From Myxococcales bacterium (GTDB taxonomy: Bacteria > Myxococcota_A > Polyangia > Polyangiales > Polyangiaceae): a stretch of 37,842 nt of DNA. Made by a program: the position numbers and the translations under genes. Position 1 is the first letter of the stretch; the number at the start of each line of letters is the position of its first letter. A model generated the notes under the pieces. That model did not search any database, was not told where the DNA came from, and saw nothing but the letters and a program-made list of their open reading frames with translations. The stretch lies in NCBI GenBank assembly GCA_016212965.1, contig JACRDA010000489.1:1-37842 (forward strand), written 5' to 3'. Shown piece by piece: positions 18,141 to 26,605 of this stretch.

Positions 18141-18776
18141 ATGAAGAAGCTTCGAGGCACCCTGACCCTGACCGTGGCCGTCGTGTGGGCGGCGCTCCTC
18201 GGCGCCACCGCGGCGGCCGCCGACCCCACCGAGATCCAGGAGCTCTACCGGCGCTCCTACCAGCTCGAGGCGCAGGCGCGCCCCGCCGATGCCCTCGACG
18301 CCGTGCAGCAGATCCGTGCGAAGGCGGGGCCCTCGTACTTCGCCCTCGCGCGCAGCGCCTGGCTCGCCTACCTGGCGGGCCGCCACGACGTCGCCGAGAG
18401 CTCGTACCGCGCCGCCGCGTTCCTCAAGCCGAAGGCGCTCGAGCCGCTGCTCGGCTTGACCGCCGTCTTGCTCGTCGAGAGCAAGTGGCGCGAGCTCGAG
18501 CAATCGTGCGCCGCCGTGCTGCAGCTCGATCCGAGGAACGCGCTCGCCCGGGCGCGGCTCGCCCACGCGTATTACTCGCTCGGCAACTACCCCGACGCGG
18601 CCACCGTATACCGCGAGCTCGTCGAGGAGTACCCGGGCAACCTCGACCACCAGACCGGCCTCGCGTGGGCGCTCGCCCGCATGGGCAACGTCGCCGACGC
18701 GAAGGCGCGCTTCGCCGACGTGCTGGCGGTCTCGCCCGACAACCCGAACGCCCTCGCGGGCATGACGCTGCCGTGA
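18141..18776 (+). CDS. Periplasmic TPR protein
   Basis: A 211-residue protein with a signal peptide (MKKLRGTLTLTVAVVWAALL, cleavage after ATAAAA) and at least four TPR units: RSYQLEAQARPADALDAVQQ, SAWLAYLAGRHDVAESSYRAA, AHAYYSLGNYPDAATVYREL and AWALARMGNVADAKARFADV, each with the small residues and prolines of the TPR consensus. It lies 10 bases after the TPR/barrel gene, with GAGGAGA as ribosome binding site. TPR proteins act as scaffolds; here it would link the barrel and the peptidase domain in the periplasm. It ends the operon: a G-rich repeat follows its stop at once. Confidence 0.8.
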   Translation: MKKLRGTLTLTVAVVWAALLGATAAAADPTEIQELYRRSYQLEAQARPADALDAVQQIRAKAGPSYFALARSAWLAYLAGRHDVAESSYRAAAFLKPKALEPLLGLTAVLLVESKWRELEQSCAAVLQLDPRNALARARLAHAYYSLGNYPDAATVYRELVEEYPGNLDHQTGLAWALARMGNVADAKARFADVLAVSPDNPNALAGMTLP

Positions 18777-18825
18777 GCGGGGGCGCGCGGGGGCGGGCGG
18801 GGGCGGGCGCGGGCGCGCGAGCGCC
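18777..18825 (+). repeat. G-rich minisatellite 3' of the six-gene operon
   Basis: GCGGGGGC-type units start right after the stop codon of the last operon gene, with the G-rich strand in the sense orientation. It may act in termination or 3'-end stability. The rest of the gap, to 18929, shows only a possible -10 at 18917. Confidence 0.65.
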
Positions 18826-18913
18826 CCGCACGGAGCGGGCACCGCCCCGTGAGCCCGTGAGATGCGCGAGCCTCCTCTCCTTCCGCGAGGGCGGAGCGTC
18901 GACGTGGCTCGTC

Positions 18914-18922
18914 TGCTATCAT
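18914..18922 (+). promoter_or_regulatory. Possible extended -10 of the toxin-antitoxin operon
   Basis: CTGCTATCAT contains a TATCAT at 18917-18922 with a TG one base upstream. Transcription would begin near the antitoxin ATG at 18930, giving a leaderless or nearly leaderless message. No -35 is clear. Confidence 0.35.
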
Positions 18923-18929
18923 CGACGGC

Positions 18930-19136
18930 ATGAGAGTCGTTCGTGGCCGCGTCGTCCGCGGTGCTGTCGTCGTCGACGAGCCGCTCCCCGATGGCAGCGA
19001 TGTCGCCGTGGTGGTGAGCGGCGCCGCCGAACCGTTCGAGCTCGACGACGGCGGCATCGCCGAGCTCTGCGCCTCGATCGAGCAAGCGGACCGCGGCGCC
19101 GTCCTGCCGCTCGAGCAGGTGCTCGGCGAGCGGTGA
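18930..19136 (+). CDS. Antitoxin of a RelE/ParE-type toxin-antitoxin pair
   Basis: This 68-residue protein (MRVVRGRVVRGAVVVDEPL, then DVAVVVSG, FELDDGGIAELCASIEQADR, AVLPLEQVL) has the pattern of small antitoxins found just upstream of RelE/ParE toxins: a short beta hairpin start, an acidic middle and a C-terminal helix that would wrap the toxin. No classical helix-turn-helix is visible. The stop overlaps the toxin start (GTGA), typical of co-translated pairs. Confidence 0.7.
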   Translation: MRVVRGRVVRGAVVVDEPLPDGSDVAVVVSGAAEPFELDDGGIAELCASIEQADRGAVLPLEQVLGER

Positions 19137-19438
19137 AGCCGCTCGAGGTGTTCGTCACCGAACGGGCGGCGGGCGAGATACGCGCCGCCCTCCGCTGGTG
19201 GCGCGCGAACCGACCGGCGGCTGCCGACCTCTTGGCGCAGGAAGTTCGCAGCATGCTCGAGCTGCTGCGCGCCGCGCCGGCTCTCGGTGTGCGCGCGCGC
19301 GACGCCCGTATCCAAGGAGTACGCAGGGCTCTTTTGCCGCGCACCCGCTACCACGTCTACTACCGCGTCGAGGCGTCGAGCGGTCGGCTCGACACCCTCG
19401 CATTCTGGCACACCAGTCGAACGGGGCCGTCGCTCTAG
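19133..19438 (+). CDS. RelE/ParE family toxin
   Basis: A 101-residue protein of the RelE/ParE superfamily: beta strand VFVTERAAGEIRAAL, helix RWWRANRPAAADLLAQEV, helix SMLELLRAAPALGV, then strands VRRALLPRTRYHVYYRV and LDTLAFWHTSR with the basic residues that end the fold. ParE members poison gyrase and RelE members cut mRNA on the ribosome; the lack of a clear RelE catalytic set and the helix-rich start favour the ParE side, but I cannot decide. The start is a GTG overlapping the antitoxin stop. A G-rich repeat follows. Confidence 0.8.
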   Translation: MKPLEVFVTERAAGEIRAALRWWRANRPAAADLLAQEVRSMLELLRAAPALGVRARDARIQGVRRALLPRTRYHVYYRVEASSGRLDTLAFWHTSRTGPSL

Positions 19439-19967
19439 TCTGAAATCGTGCAGCCATGTGGCGGGCACGCGTGCGGGGGCGGGCGCGGGCGCGTGAGGGG
19501 GGCGCGGGTGCGTGAGGCAACGCGGGTGCGGGCGAGGCTTTCCCTTTCGTTCGCGTCGATTCGCGCCTTTCGTTCCCTCGAGAGCGCCATTCTCGGTCGC
19601 TATCGCCCTTCGTGCTCGTGCCCGAGTGCCCCGTCGATGACGTAAAGCCGCCTCGACGGCGCGGCGTTCGCGCGCCGCGCGCCGCCGTCACGGAGGGGGC
19701 CTCGCGCGCGCGAGGCCGGCCCGCACGAGCTCGGCGAGCGCGGCCACGCAGGGCTTGCCGTCCTCGCGATGCACGCGCACGCGCGCCGCAATCTGCGCGC
19801 GCATCATCGCCGACCGCAATCGCTCCGCCGCGCGCCGCATCGGCCGCGTGTCGGGGCGGCATCACAACGCGGTCCAGTGCGCGGGCTGGTAGCAGGCGCG
19901 GTCGGGTCGCCAGGCGCCCGAGCCCGGCGCCCCAAGCCCGAGAGCCCGATTCGCGCCCCTCAGGTCC
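19439..19967. other. Long intergenic region with G-rich repeat
   Basis: A G-rich minisatellite (19461-19535) follows the toxin gene in the sense orientation. Next comes a less GC-rich segment with the direct repeat CCTTTCGTTC at 19543-19552 and 19566-19575. From 19688 to 19840 one weak minus-strand ORF is possible (listed separately). Nothing else is recognisable. Confidence 0.5.
19688..19840 (-). CDS. Possible small ORF, doubtful
   Basis: An ATG-started frame of 50 codons reads MRRAAERLRSAMMRAQIAAR, then RVHREDGKPCVAALAELVRA. The composition is more protein-like than the neighbouring frames, with helical heptad-like spacing, but there is no family match I recognise and no clear ribosome binding site. 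It may be a remnant. Confidence 0.2.
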   Translation of the reverse strand: MRRAAERLRSAMMRAQIAARVRVHREDGKPCVAALAELVRAGLARARPPP

Positions 19968-20195
19968 TCAGGTGGACGGCGCGTGGTCGCGCGTGCGGCA
20001 CGTCGAGATGCCGAGGAGCGTGTAGATCGGGCAGCTGCCGACGAGGCCCGTGAGGAGCGGCACGATGCCGACCAGGCCCCAGAGCGTCTTCGGGCCGAGG
20101 ACGACCAAGAGGAGAAGGCCGATGCCGAGGACCACGCGCAGGACGCGCTCGATCGGGTGCTCGTTGCGGGGGAGGATCTTGGTGAGGGCGCTCAT
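19968..20195 (-). CDS. DUF2892 small inner-membrane protein
   Basis: The 75-residue product matches the DUF2892 (YgaP-tail-like) family: a short N-terminal amphipathic part (KILPRNEHPIERVLRVVLG), two hydrophobic helices (IGLLLLVVLGPKTLWGLVG and VPLLTGLVGSCPIYTLLG) separated by a short turn, and the family's SCPIYTLLGISTC motif with two cysteines. Members are integral inner-membrane proteins; some are fused to rhodanese domains and linked to sulfur handling, but this one is free-standing. The ATG at 20195 gives the usual length. It is divergent from the phosphodiesterase gene. Confidence 0.85.
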   Translation of the reverse strand: MSALTKILPRNEHPIERVLRVVLGIGLLLLVVLGPKTLWGLVGIVPLLTGLVGSCPIYTLLGISTCRTRDHAPST

Positions 20196-20318
20196 GGTGT
20201 TGCGACTCCGTTCTCGCTCCGTCAGAGCCAGCGCGGGCGGGAAGGGTTCGCACGGGCTCGTTCCGGCCCACCGCGCACCTTGATCTCCTCGTCGGCGCAG
20301 TCGATGCTGCTCGGGCCC

Positions 20319-21635
20319 ATGCGACTCGCGCTCCGCCCCTGGCTCCTCGTCCTCGTGGCGCTCGGCGCCACGACGTGTGGGCCCCCGGGGACGGGCTCGC
20401 GGCACCCGACCTTCCCCGACGGCGGCCTGCTCGCGGGGGCGGCGCCCGTTCCGGCGACGAGCTTCGCGGCGTTCCGGGGCACGTGGACGGTGGGGGCGGG
20501 CGCGGACGCCTTCGGCGAGGTCGTCGCGGCCGGGAGCACCGCGGGCGGCGCGGGCACCGCGGGCACCGCGGGCACCGTGTCGCTGTTCGCGGCCCGGAAC
20601 GAGGCGTACGTCGTCCTTGGCGCCGGCTGCCTCGCGGGCGGCACCGAGCTCGTGCTCGAGGGCTACTGGCGCTACGCCGCGAGCTCCGACACCGGGCTCG
20701 TGCGCCTGTTCGTGGGGCCGCCGGACGCCGCCCGCGCGCTCTGCGAGGGCTCCGCGCCGACGACGGCCCTGTCCCTCGACGGCGCGTACGGCGAGGGCTC
20801 CGATCTGCCCGGCGCGCCCCTCGCGCTCGGCTACCGCGCCCGGCCGAAAGAGGAGCCGGGTCGCACCTTCCACGTGGTCGCCCACCGCGGCGGCTGTCGG
20901 ACCAGCGACGATTGCGGCGCCTCGGAGAACAGCCTCGAAGTGCTCCGCCTGGCCGAGTCGCTCGGGGCGGATGCCGTCGAGATCGACGTGCGCCTCACCG
21001 CGGACGGCGTGCCGATCCTGTACCACGACGACGACTTCAGCTCGCGGCTCGTCGTGGGCGAGTACTGCCGGGGTCCGGTCGAGGCGTTCACCTTCGCCCA
21101 CGTGCGCGCGCTCTGCCGGCTGCGCTTCGGCGAACAAGTCCCGACCCTCGAGGCCGCCCTGCGAACCATGGTCGAAGAGACCACGCTGCGCGGCCTGTGG
21201 CTCGACGTGAAGCGCGCGGCCGCCGTCGCGCCCGCGGCCGAGCTCGCGCGGAAATACATGGACCTCGCCGCCGCGGCGGGGCGCCACGCCTCGATCGTGA
21301 CGGGGCTGGGCGATCGCGACGTCTTCGACGCCTTCGTCGGCGCGGGCCTCGTGGGCAGCGCGCGCTGCCTCACGGAGCTCGAGCCGGAGGACGTGCACGC
21401 GGCGGACTGCCGCATCTTCGCCCCGCGGTGGACGCGCGGCCCCATGCCCGAGACGGTCCAGGCGCTGCAGGCCGCGGGGCGCATCGTCGCGTTTTGGACG
21501 CTCGACGAGATGGACTTCATCGACGCCTTCCTGCGCGAGGCCGTGCCGAACGCCCTGCTCACGAACCGCCCCGGGCTCGTCTTCCATCGCTTCCAGATGG
21601 TCGGCACCCTGCCGCCGCCGGCGCCCGAGCCATGA
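20319..21635 (+). CDS. Glycerophosphodiester phosphodiesterase family lipoprotein
   Basis: The enzyme type hydrolyses glycerophosphodiesters to glycerol-3-phosphate and an alcohol. The N-terminus is a lipoprotein signal (ALGATTC, Cys20). Residues about 25-180 are a separate beta-rich domain without a known match, containing a small GTA repeat. The GDPD barrel starts at FHVVAHRGGC (185-193): His189-Arg190, then Glu203-Asn204 in ASENSLE, Glu221-Asp223 in VEIDVRLTADG and His236 in YHDDD form the metal and acid-base set. An unusual loop with two cysteines (CRTSDDC) lies between HRG and EN. ATG at 20319 is preferred to 20304 because it gives the cleaner signal. Its stop overlaps the next gene (ATGA). 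Confidence 0.85.
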   Translation: MRLALRPWLLVLVALGATTCGPPGTGSRHPTFPDGGLLAGAAPVPATSFAAFRGTWTVGAGADAFGEVVAAGSTAGGAGTAGTAGTVSLFAARNEAYVVLGAGCLAGGTELVLEGYWRYAASSDTGLVRLFVGPPDAARALCEGSAPTTALSLDGAYGEGSDLPGAPLALGYRARPKEEPGRTFHVVAHRGGCRTSDDCGASENSLEVLRLAESLGADAVEIDVRLTADGVPILYHDDDFSSRLVVGEYCRGPVEAFTFAHVRALCRLRFGEQVPTLEAALRTMVEETTLRGLWLDVKRAAAVAPAAELARKYMDLAAAAGRHASIVTGLGDRDVFDAFVGAGLVGSARCLTELEPEDVHAADCRIFAPRWTRGPMPETVQALQAAGRIVAFWTLDEMDFIDAFLREAVPNALLTNRPGLVFHRFQMVGTLPPPAPEP

Positions 21636-22202
21636 GCCCGCCGGCGACGACGCCGGCGCTGGCGGCGGCCTTCGCCCTGTCGCTCCCTGCCCTCGCCCAG
21701 GCCGACGGGCCGAGCCGCTCGGCCCTCGAGCTCCGCGCGCTCGCCGGTTACGGCGGGATGGTCGCGCCGTCCGTGAGCCACGAGCGCGAGCTCTGGGCGC
21801 GCAACGGCGGCGCCATGCTGTCGGCCACGCTGCTCTACCGCTCGACGCTCCCCCTGTCGCCGTTCGTGGAGCTCGGGTACGCCGAGCTCTACGCGAGCCG
21901 CGAGCGCGTCGACACGGCGGAGCTCGGCGCGCTCGACGCGGAGTCGAGCCTCGCGACCGTGTCCTTCGTGGGCGGCCCCGCGCTCGATCTCGGGCTCTTC
22001 CGCCTGCGCGGCGGCATCGGGCTCTACCGCATGCTGGTGGAGTCGACGGTGCGCGGCGTCACGATCCACACGGCCGAGAATGACCTCGGCTGGTTCGCGT
22101 CGGTGGGCGGCGACGCCTACCGCACCGAGCGCTTCCGCCTCGGGCTCGAGCTCCGGGCGCTCCTCGTGTCCGAGGCCGGGACGGCCTGCCTCGGCGTCGG
22201 GC

Positions 22203-22931
<729 letters not shown>

Positions 22932-22934
22932 GGA

Positions 22935-24068
22935 TCAGCCTGCCAGGATGGTGGTCGGGGGGATCTGGAGCGCGCGGCGGACGGCCGCGAGACTCGCCAC
23001 GAGCGCGATCCCCACTGCCAGCACGAAGACGCCGGCGAGCTCCTCGGGCCCGACGACGACGCGGCGCGGGAACAGCCCGAAGGCGACCTGCGACGCGGCG
23101 AAGGCCACGCCGTAGGCGAGCACCGACAGGAGTAGGGCCTGCTGCACGATCATGCTCACGATGAGGCGCGTCCTGGCCCCCATGAGCTTCAAGAGGGCGA
23201 TTTCGCGCGTCTTGGCGACCGTCATGTTGAACACGACGAGCGACACCACGATGCCCGACACGAGGGCGAGCAGGCCGCGGAAGAGGCCGATCTGGCGCCG
23301 CGCCTTGTCGACGACGCCCTCGAGCAGAAAGCTCCGCTCGTCGCTCTGCGAGTACACGTCCACGTCGGTGAAGCTCGCGAAGCGCCCGCGCACCGCGGCG
23401 ACCGAGGTGCCCGGCGCGACGCGCACGAGGATCGCCTGCGGGCCCGAGGGGGCAGCGTCACCGTCGCCGGGCGGCAGGGCGCGGCGGGCATCGGCGGCGA
23501 GGTAGCTCTGGATGCGCTCGAGATCCGCGTGCGTGACGAAGCCGAGCGGATCGCCGCCCGATGCGACGAGGCCCGCGCCGAGGCCCACGACCCGGTACGG
23601 ATCGTCGCCGAGCGTGAGCGTCTCGCCGAGGGCGAGCCCGAGGCTCGCGTCCACCACGATCTCGCCGCGCGACCGCTCGAGGGCGCGCCCGCGCGTGACG
23701 CCGATCGACGCGCCGCGATCGTCGGGCCAGCCGAGACCCACGAGCGTGAGGCGCAGCGAGCGCCCGGCGTGCTCGGGCTCGAGCGTGAACGACGAGAAGG
23801 GGTGCGCCCATGCGACGCCCGCGACGGCGCGCGCACGGTCCTCGAGCACGGCGGGCACGGTCGAGCGCTCCGCGAACGGACCGCGCGTCCCGCGCTGCAC
23901 GAGCCAGAGGTCGGCGCCCGAGCGCTCGACGAGCACGACGGCGTCCTCGACCATACCGCGGTAGATCCCGCCCATCGCGAGCACGATGGCGAACAAGAGC
24001 CCGAGCCCGAACGCCGTCGCGACGAAGCGCCGCAGCTGGTGGCGCAGATCGAGGTAGGCGAGGTTCAC
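22935..24068 (-). CDS. ABC exporter permease (DevC/MacB-type, FtsX fold)
   Basis: The 377-residue protein has the MacB/FtsX topology: one N-terminal membrane helix (FGLGLLFAIVLAMGGIY), a large periplasmic domain of about 200 residues, and three C-terminal helices (GLLALVSGIVVSLVVFNM, SMIVQQALLLSVLAYGVAFA, LAGVFVLAVGIALVASLA). VAKTREIALLKLMGA is the coupling segment that meets the ATPase. Such transporters work mechanically, pushing substrates from periplasm or outer leaflet through a TolC-like channel; no TolC gene is in the window. The GTG at 24068 overlaps the adaptor stop (GTGA). Confidence 0.88.
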   Translation of the reverse strand: MNLAYLDLRHQLRRFVATAFGLGLLFAIVLAMGGIYRGMVEDAVVLVERSGADLWLVQRGTRGPFAERSTVPAVLEDRARAVAGVAWAHPFSSFTLEPEHAGRSLRLTLVGLGWPDDRGASIGVTRGRALERSRGEIVVDASLGLALGETLTLGDDPYRVVGLGAGLVASGGDPLGFVTHADLERIQSYLAADARRALPPGDGDAAPSGPQAILVRVAPGTSVAAVRGRFASFTDVDVYSQSDERSFLLEGVVDKARRQIGLFRGLLALVSGIVVSLVVFNMTVAKTREIALLKLMGARTRLIVSMIVQQALLLSVLAYGVAFAASQVAFGLFPRRVVVGPEELAGVFVLAVGIALVASLAAVRRALQIPPTTILAG

Positions 24069-25228
24069 GGCGCGCTCCGGCGCACGCGGCGACCGACCGG
24101 GGGCGCGCCGGCGAACGAGCTGCGATCGACGACCTCGTCGCCCACCTCGAGCCCGTCGACGATCTCGACGTGATCGCTGCCGTGCAGGCCGAGGCTCACC
24201 GCGGCCCACGCGAGCTCGCCGTCGCGCTCGACGAGGCAGCGCCCGCCCGCCGGGTCGCACGCCGAGCGCAGCACCCGGCGCACGTCCGCCCGGCGTGCGA
24301 GGGTGATGCGGGCGTCGACGCGCTGACCGAAGGCGAACCGACCCGGTCGCTCGAGGAGCTCGAGATCCACGAGCACCTCGTGGGTGCGGCGGTCCGCTTC
24401 GGGCGCGATGCGATCCACGCGCGCGGCGAGCGGCGGGGCGCCGGTGCCGCGCAGCGTCACGCGCGCCTCGGCTCCAGGGGCGAGGTCCCCCAGCACCGCC
24501 TCGTCGACCCACACGCGGGCCCAGAGCTTCTGGGTGGCCGCGACGCTGAGCACCGTCGCGCCGGCGCCGACCACATCGCCGGGCTCGTGCCGGCGCGCCA
24601 CCACGACGCCGTCGAGCGGGCTCTCGAGCACGCCGTCGTCCACGCGCCGCTCGTGGAGCGCCACGGTCTCGCGCGCGACACTCACGCTCGCGCTGCCCTG
24701 CGAGCGCGAGGCGTGCGCCGCGGCGAGCTCGGCCCGCACGACCGCCTGGCGCTCGAGCGCCGCGTCGAGCTCGGCCCGGGTCGCGACGTCCGCGGCCACG
24801 AGCGCGCGCACGCGTGCGGCGTCGGTCTCGGCGCTCTCCACCCGCGCCTGCGCCCGGGCGATGTCCGCGTCCGCACGCGCGAGGCCGAGCGCCGCCACTT
24901 GGACGCCGGCGCTCGCGACCGCGCGCTCCCTCTCGACCGCGGCGACGTCGAGCCGTCCGAGCACCTGTCCGGCCCGCACCGCCGTGCCCTCGCTCACCTC
25001 GAGCGCCTCGATGCGGCCCGGGACGGTGAAGGCGAGCGCCACCACCGACTCGCTCTCCAGCGTGCCCGTGCCGACGGCATCGAGCTCCACGTCACCGCGC
25101 TCGACGTGCGCCACCGCGACCTCGACCGGGCGGCGGCTGTAGGCCACGGCGCCGGTAGCGCCGGCGAGCGCGAGCACGCCGAGGGCGAGGGCCTTGCCAT
25201 GTTTGCGCAACTTGCTGCCGATGCTCAT
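24065..25228 (-). CDS. HlyD/MacA-type periplasmic adaptor
   Basis: The 387-residue adaptor has one N-terminal membrane helix (GKALALGVLALAGATGAVAY), a split lipoyl domain (AFTVPGRIEALEVSEGTAVRAGQVLGRLD and later VLESPLDGVVVARRHEPGDVV), and between them an Ala/Arg/Glu-rich alpha-helical hairpin from about 95 to 195. A beta-barrel domain and membrane-proximal domain follow. It would join the permease to an outer-membrane channel. Four-base overlaps on both sides (with the TetR gene and the permease) show co-translation. Confidence 0.88.
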   Translation of the reverse strand: MSIGSKLRKHGKALALGVLALAGATGAVAYSRRPVEVAVAHVERGDVELDAVGTGTLESESVVALAFTVPGRIEALEVSEGTAVRAGQVLGRLDVAAVERERAVASAGVQVAALGLARADADIARAQARVESAETDAARVRALVAADVATRAELDAALERQAVVRAELAAAHASRSQGSASVSVARETVALHERRVDDGVLESPLDGVVVARRHEPGDVVGAGATVLSVAATQKLWARVWVDEAVLGDLAPGAEARVTLRGTGAPPLAARVDRIAPEADRRTHEVLVDLELLERPGRFAFGQRVDARITLARRADVRRVLRSACDPAGGRCLVERDGELAWAAVSLGLHGSDHVEIVDGLEVGDEVVDRSSFAGAPPVGRRVRRSAP

Positions 25229-25824
25229 CGTCGACCTCCCACCTCGGGCGCGAGCAACGCGCGCAAGGTCGCCCACACCTTCGCGGGGCTCGCCGCGCGC
25301 GCGATGAGCGTGCCCGCCCGCAGCTGCGCCAGGACCTGCACCGTCGCCATCACGATCGGCACGAGGTCGCTCGCCTCGAGGTCGCGGCGGATCTCGCCGC
25401 GCGCCTGACCGGACGCGAGGGCCCGGGCGATGGCCGCGCTCGTCGTCTTGACGACGCCGCGCAGGCGTTCGAGCGCCGTCTCGGGGAACGCGAGCGCGAG
25501 CTGCTCCGAGAAGAGCAACCGCGCGAGTCCCGCGTGACCGCCGACCGCCTGCGCCCGCATCTCCGCGACGCGATCGAGCCACGCGAGCGGGGGCAGCGCC
25601 GGGTCGGGCAGGCTCGCGGTGAGCAGCTCGACCGCGCGCGCCGCCACGGCATCGAGGATGGCGTCGGTCGACGCGAAGTGCCGGTAGAGCGCGCCGCCCG
25701 TGAGCCCGATCTCGGCCGCGAGCGTCGCCACCTTGAGGGCCGAGATGCCGCGCGTCGCGATGATGCGGAGGGCGGCGTCGGCGATCTCGCGCTGCCGCTC
25801 GGCCGTGTTCTTGCGAGTCGCCAT
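25225..25824 (-). CDS. TetR/AcrR family repressor of the ABC export operon
   Basis: A 199-residue repressor of normal TetR length. The DNA-binding domain is at residues about 8-55, with KVATLAAEIGLTGGALYRHF as the helix-turn-helix, and the rest is a helical ligand domain. It is the first gene of the operon it most likely controls, so it is autoregulated. An almost perfect 22-base operator covers the spacer of its promoter directly upstream. The message is predicted to start at or next to the ATG. The ligand is probably a substrate of the exporter. Confidence 0.9.
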   Translation of the reverse strand: MATRKNTAERQREIADAALRIIATRGISALKVATLAAEIGLTGGALYRHFASTDAILDAVAARAVELLTASLPDPALPPLAWLDRVAEMRAQAVGGHAGLARLLFSEQLALAFPETALERLRGVVKTTSAAIARALASGQARGEIRRDLEASDLVPIVMATVQVLAQLRAGTLIARAASPAKVWATLRALLAPEVGGRR

Positions 25825-25827
25825 GCG

Positions 25828-25860
25828 TTACTTAGTAAGTGAACATTTACTTACTGTCAA
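25828..25860 (-). promoter_or_regulatory. Sigma70 promoter overlapped by TetR operator
   Basis: On the minus strand, TTGACA (25855-25860, a perfect -35) and TACTAA (25832-25837) are 17 bases apart, and the -10 ends 7 bases before the ATG at 25824. The spacer holds a dyad at 25834-25855 with arms AGTAAGT and ACTTACT (9 of 11 positions symmetric over 22 bases). A smaller palindrome, TTACTTAGTAA (25828-25838), overlaps the -10. The site is AT-rich in a GC-rich genome. Repressor bound here would block RNA polymerase. Confidence 0.85.
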
Positions 25861-25952
25861 GGGGCGACCGCTCGATTCCCGGCGCCGCGCACCGTGTCGG
25901 GACGAGTCACCGGCTCGCGCGGACCCGCGCCCGCTCGCACCGAAAGCGAGGC

Positions 25953-26507
25953 TCAGCCCGGCTCGAGCGCGATGTGGCGCGGCTCGTCCTCGTCCTCGAG
26001 GAGCTTGCCCACGCCCTCGGCCACCGCGACGAGGTTCGGCTTGATGGCCCCGACGAGGATCTTCTCGACGGCGCCGTTGACCGCCCGCGCGAAGATGCGC
26101 GGCACGCCGGGCACCTTCGAGGCGTCGCAGGTGATGTCGCCGCGGATCTCGAGGCGCACGCCGCGCTCCGTCGGCAGGTACACGTTGCGCCCCGAGCTCT
26201 TCACCGCCCCGGGGAAGGCGTGCACCTCGGTGCGCCAGTCGCAGGTGAAGGTCGACTCGTGCCACGTCGCGAAGTCCGTCCACCGGAGCATCGACTCGCT
26301 CAGGATGGCGCGCGCCACCTTCGGGATGTCGGCGCCGCCCGCCCACTCGTTCACGAGCTCGACGACGCCGCCCGCTTCGCGCCGGCTCTTCACCTCGATG
26401 CTGCGGATGTTCGGCAGGTAGGGCGTGAGCTCGGGCAGCCGGTCGCGGTAGGTGCGGAACACGCGCTCGAGAGGAAAGGAGAGCTCCACGTCGGCCGAGA
26501 TCTGCAT
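25953..26507 (-). CDS. SRPBCC/START-like ligand-binding protein (polyketide cyclase-like)
   Basis: The 184-residue protein has the helix-grip fold pattern: an opening strand ISADVELSFPLERVF, the helix FRTYRDRLPELTPYLPNI, the strands IEVKSRREAGGVVELVNEWAG and RWTDFATWHESTFTCDWRTE, and a long C-terminal helix (FARAVNGAVEKILVGAIKPN then LVAVAEGVGKLLE). Such proteins bind hydrophobic ligands in a cavity; no catalytic residue is implied. There is no signal peptide, so it is cytoplasmic. The ATG at 26507 has a GGAGG-like site upstream. It stands alone, divergent from the beta-lactamase-like gene. Confidence 0.75.
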   Translation of the reverse strand: MQISADVELSFPLERVFRTYRDRLPELTPYLPNIRSIEVKSRREAGGVVELVNEWAGGADIPKVARAILSESMLRWTDFATWHESTFTCDWRTEVHAFPGAVKSSGRNVYLPTERGVRLEIRGDITCDASKVPGVPRIFARAVNGAVEKILVGAIKPNLVAVAEGVGKLLEDEDEPRHIALEPG

Positions 26508-26605
26508 GCCGAGGAGGCTAGTACAGCCGGCCGGGCGGGGGCGAGCGGCTACGGCACCGCGCGGAAGTCGTGCACGCGAGAGTCGATCCGCTAGGCTGAA
26601 GGCAC

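Noticed and set aside
24384..25142. Plus-strand Ser/Arg-rich frames over the adaptor gene
   Set aside because: These are antisense shadows of the HlyD-type gene with no domain or start signal.
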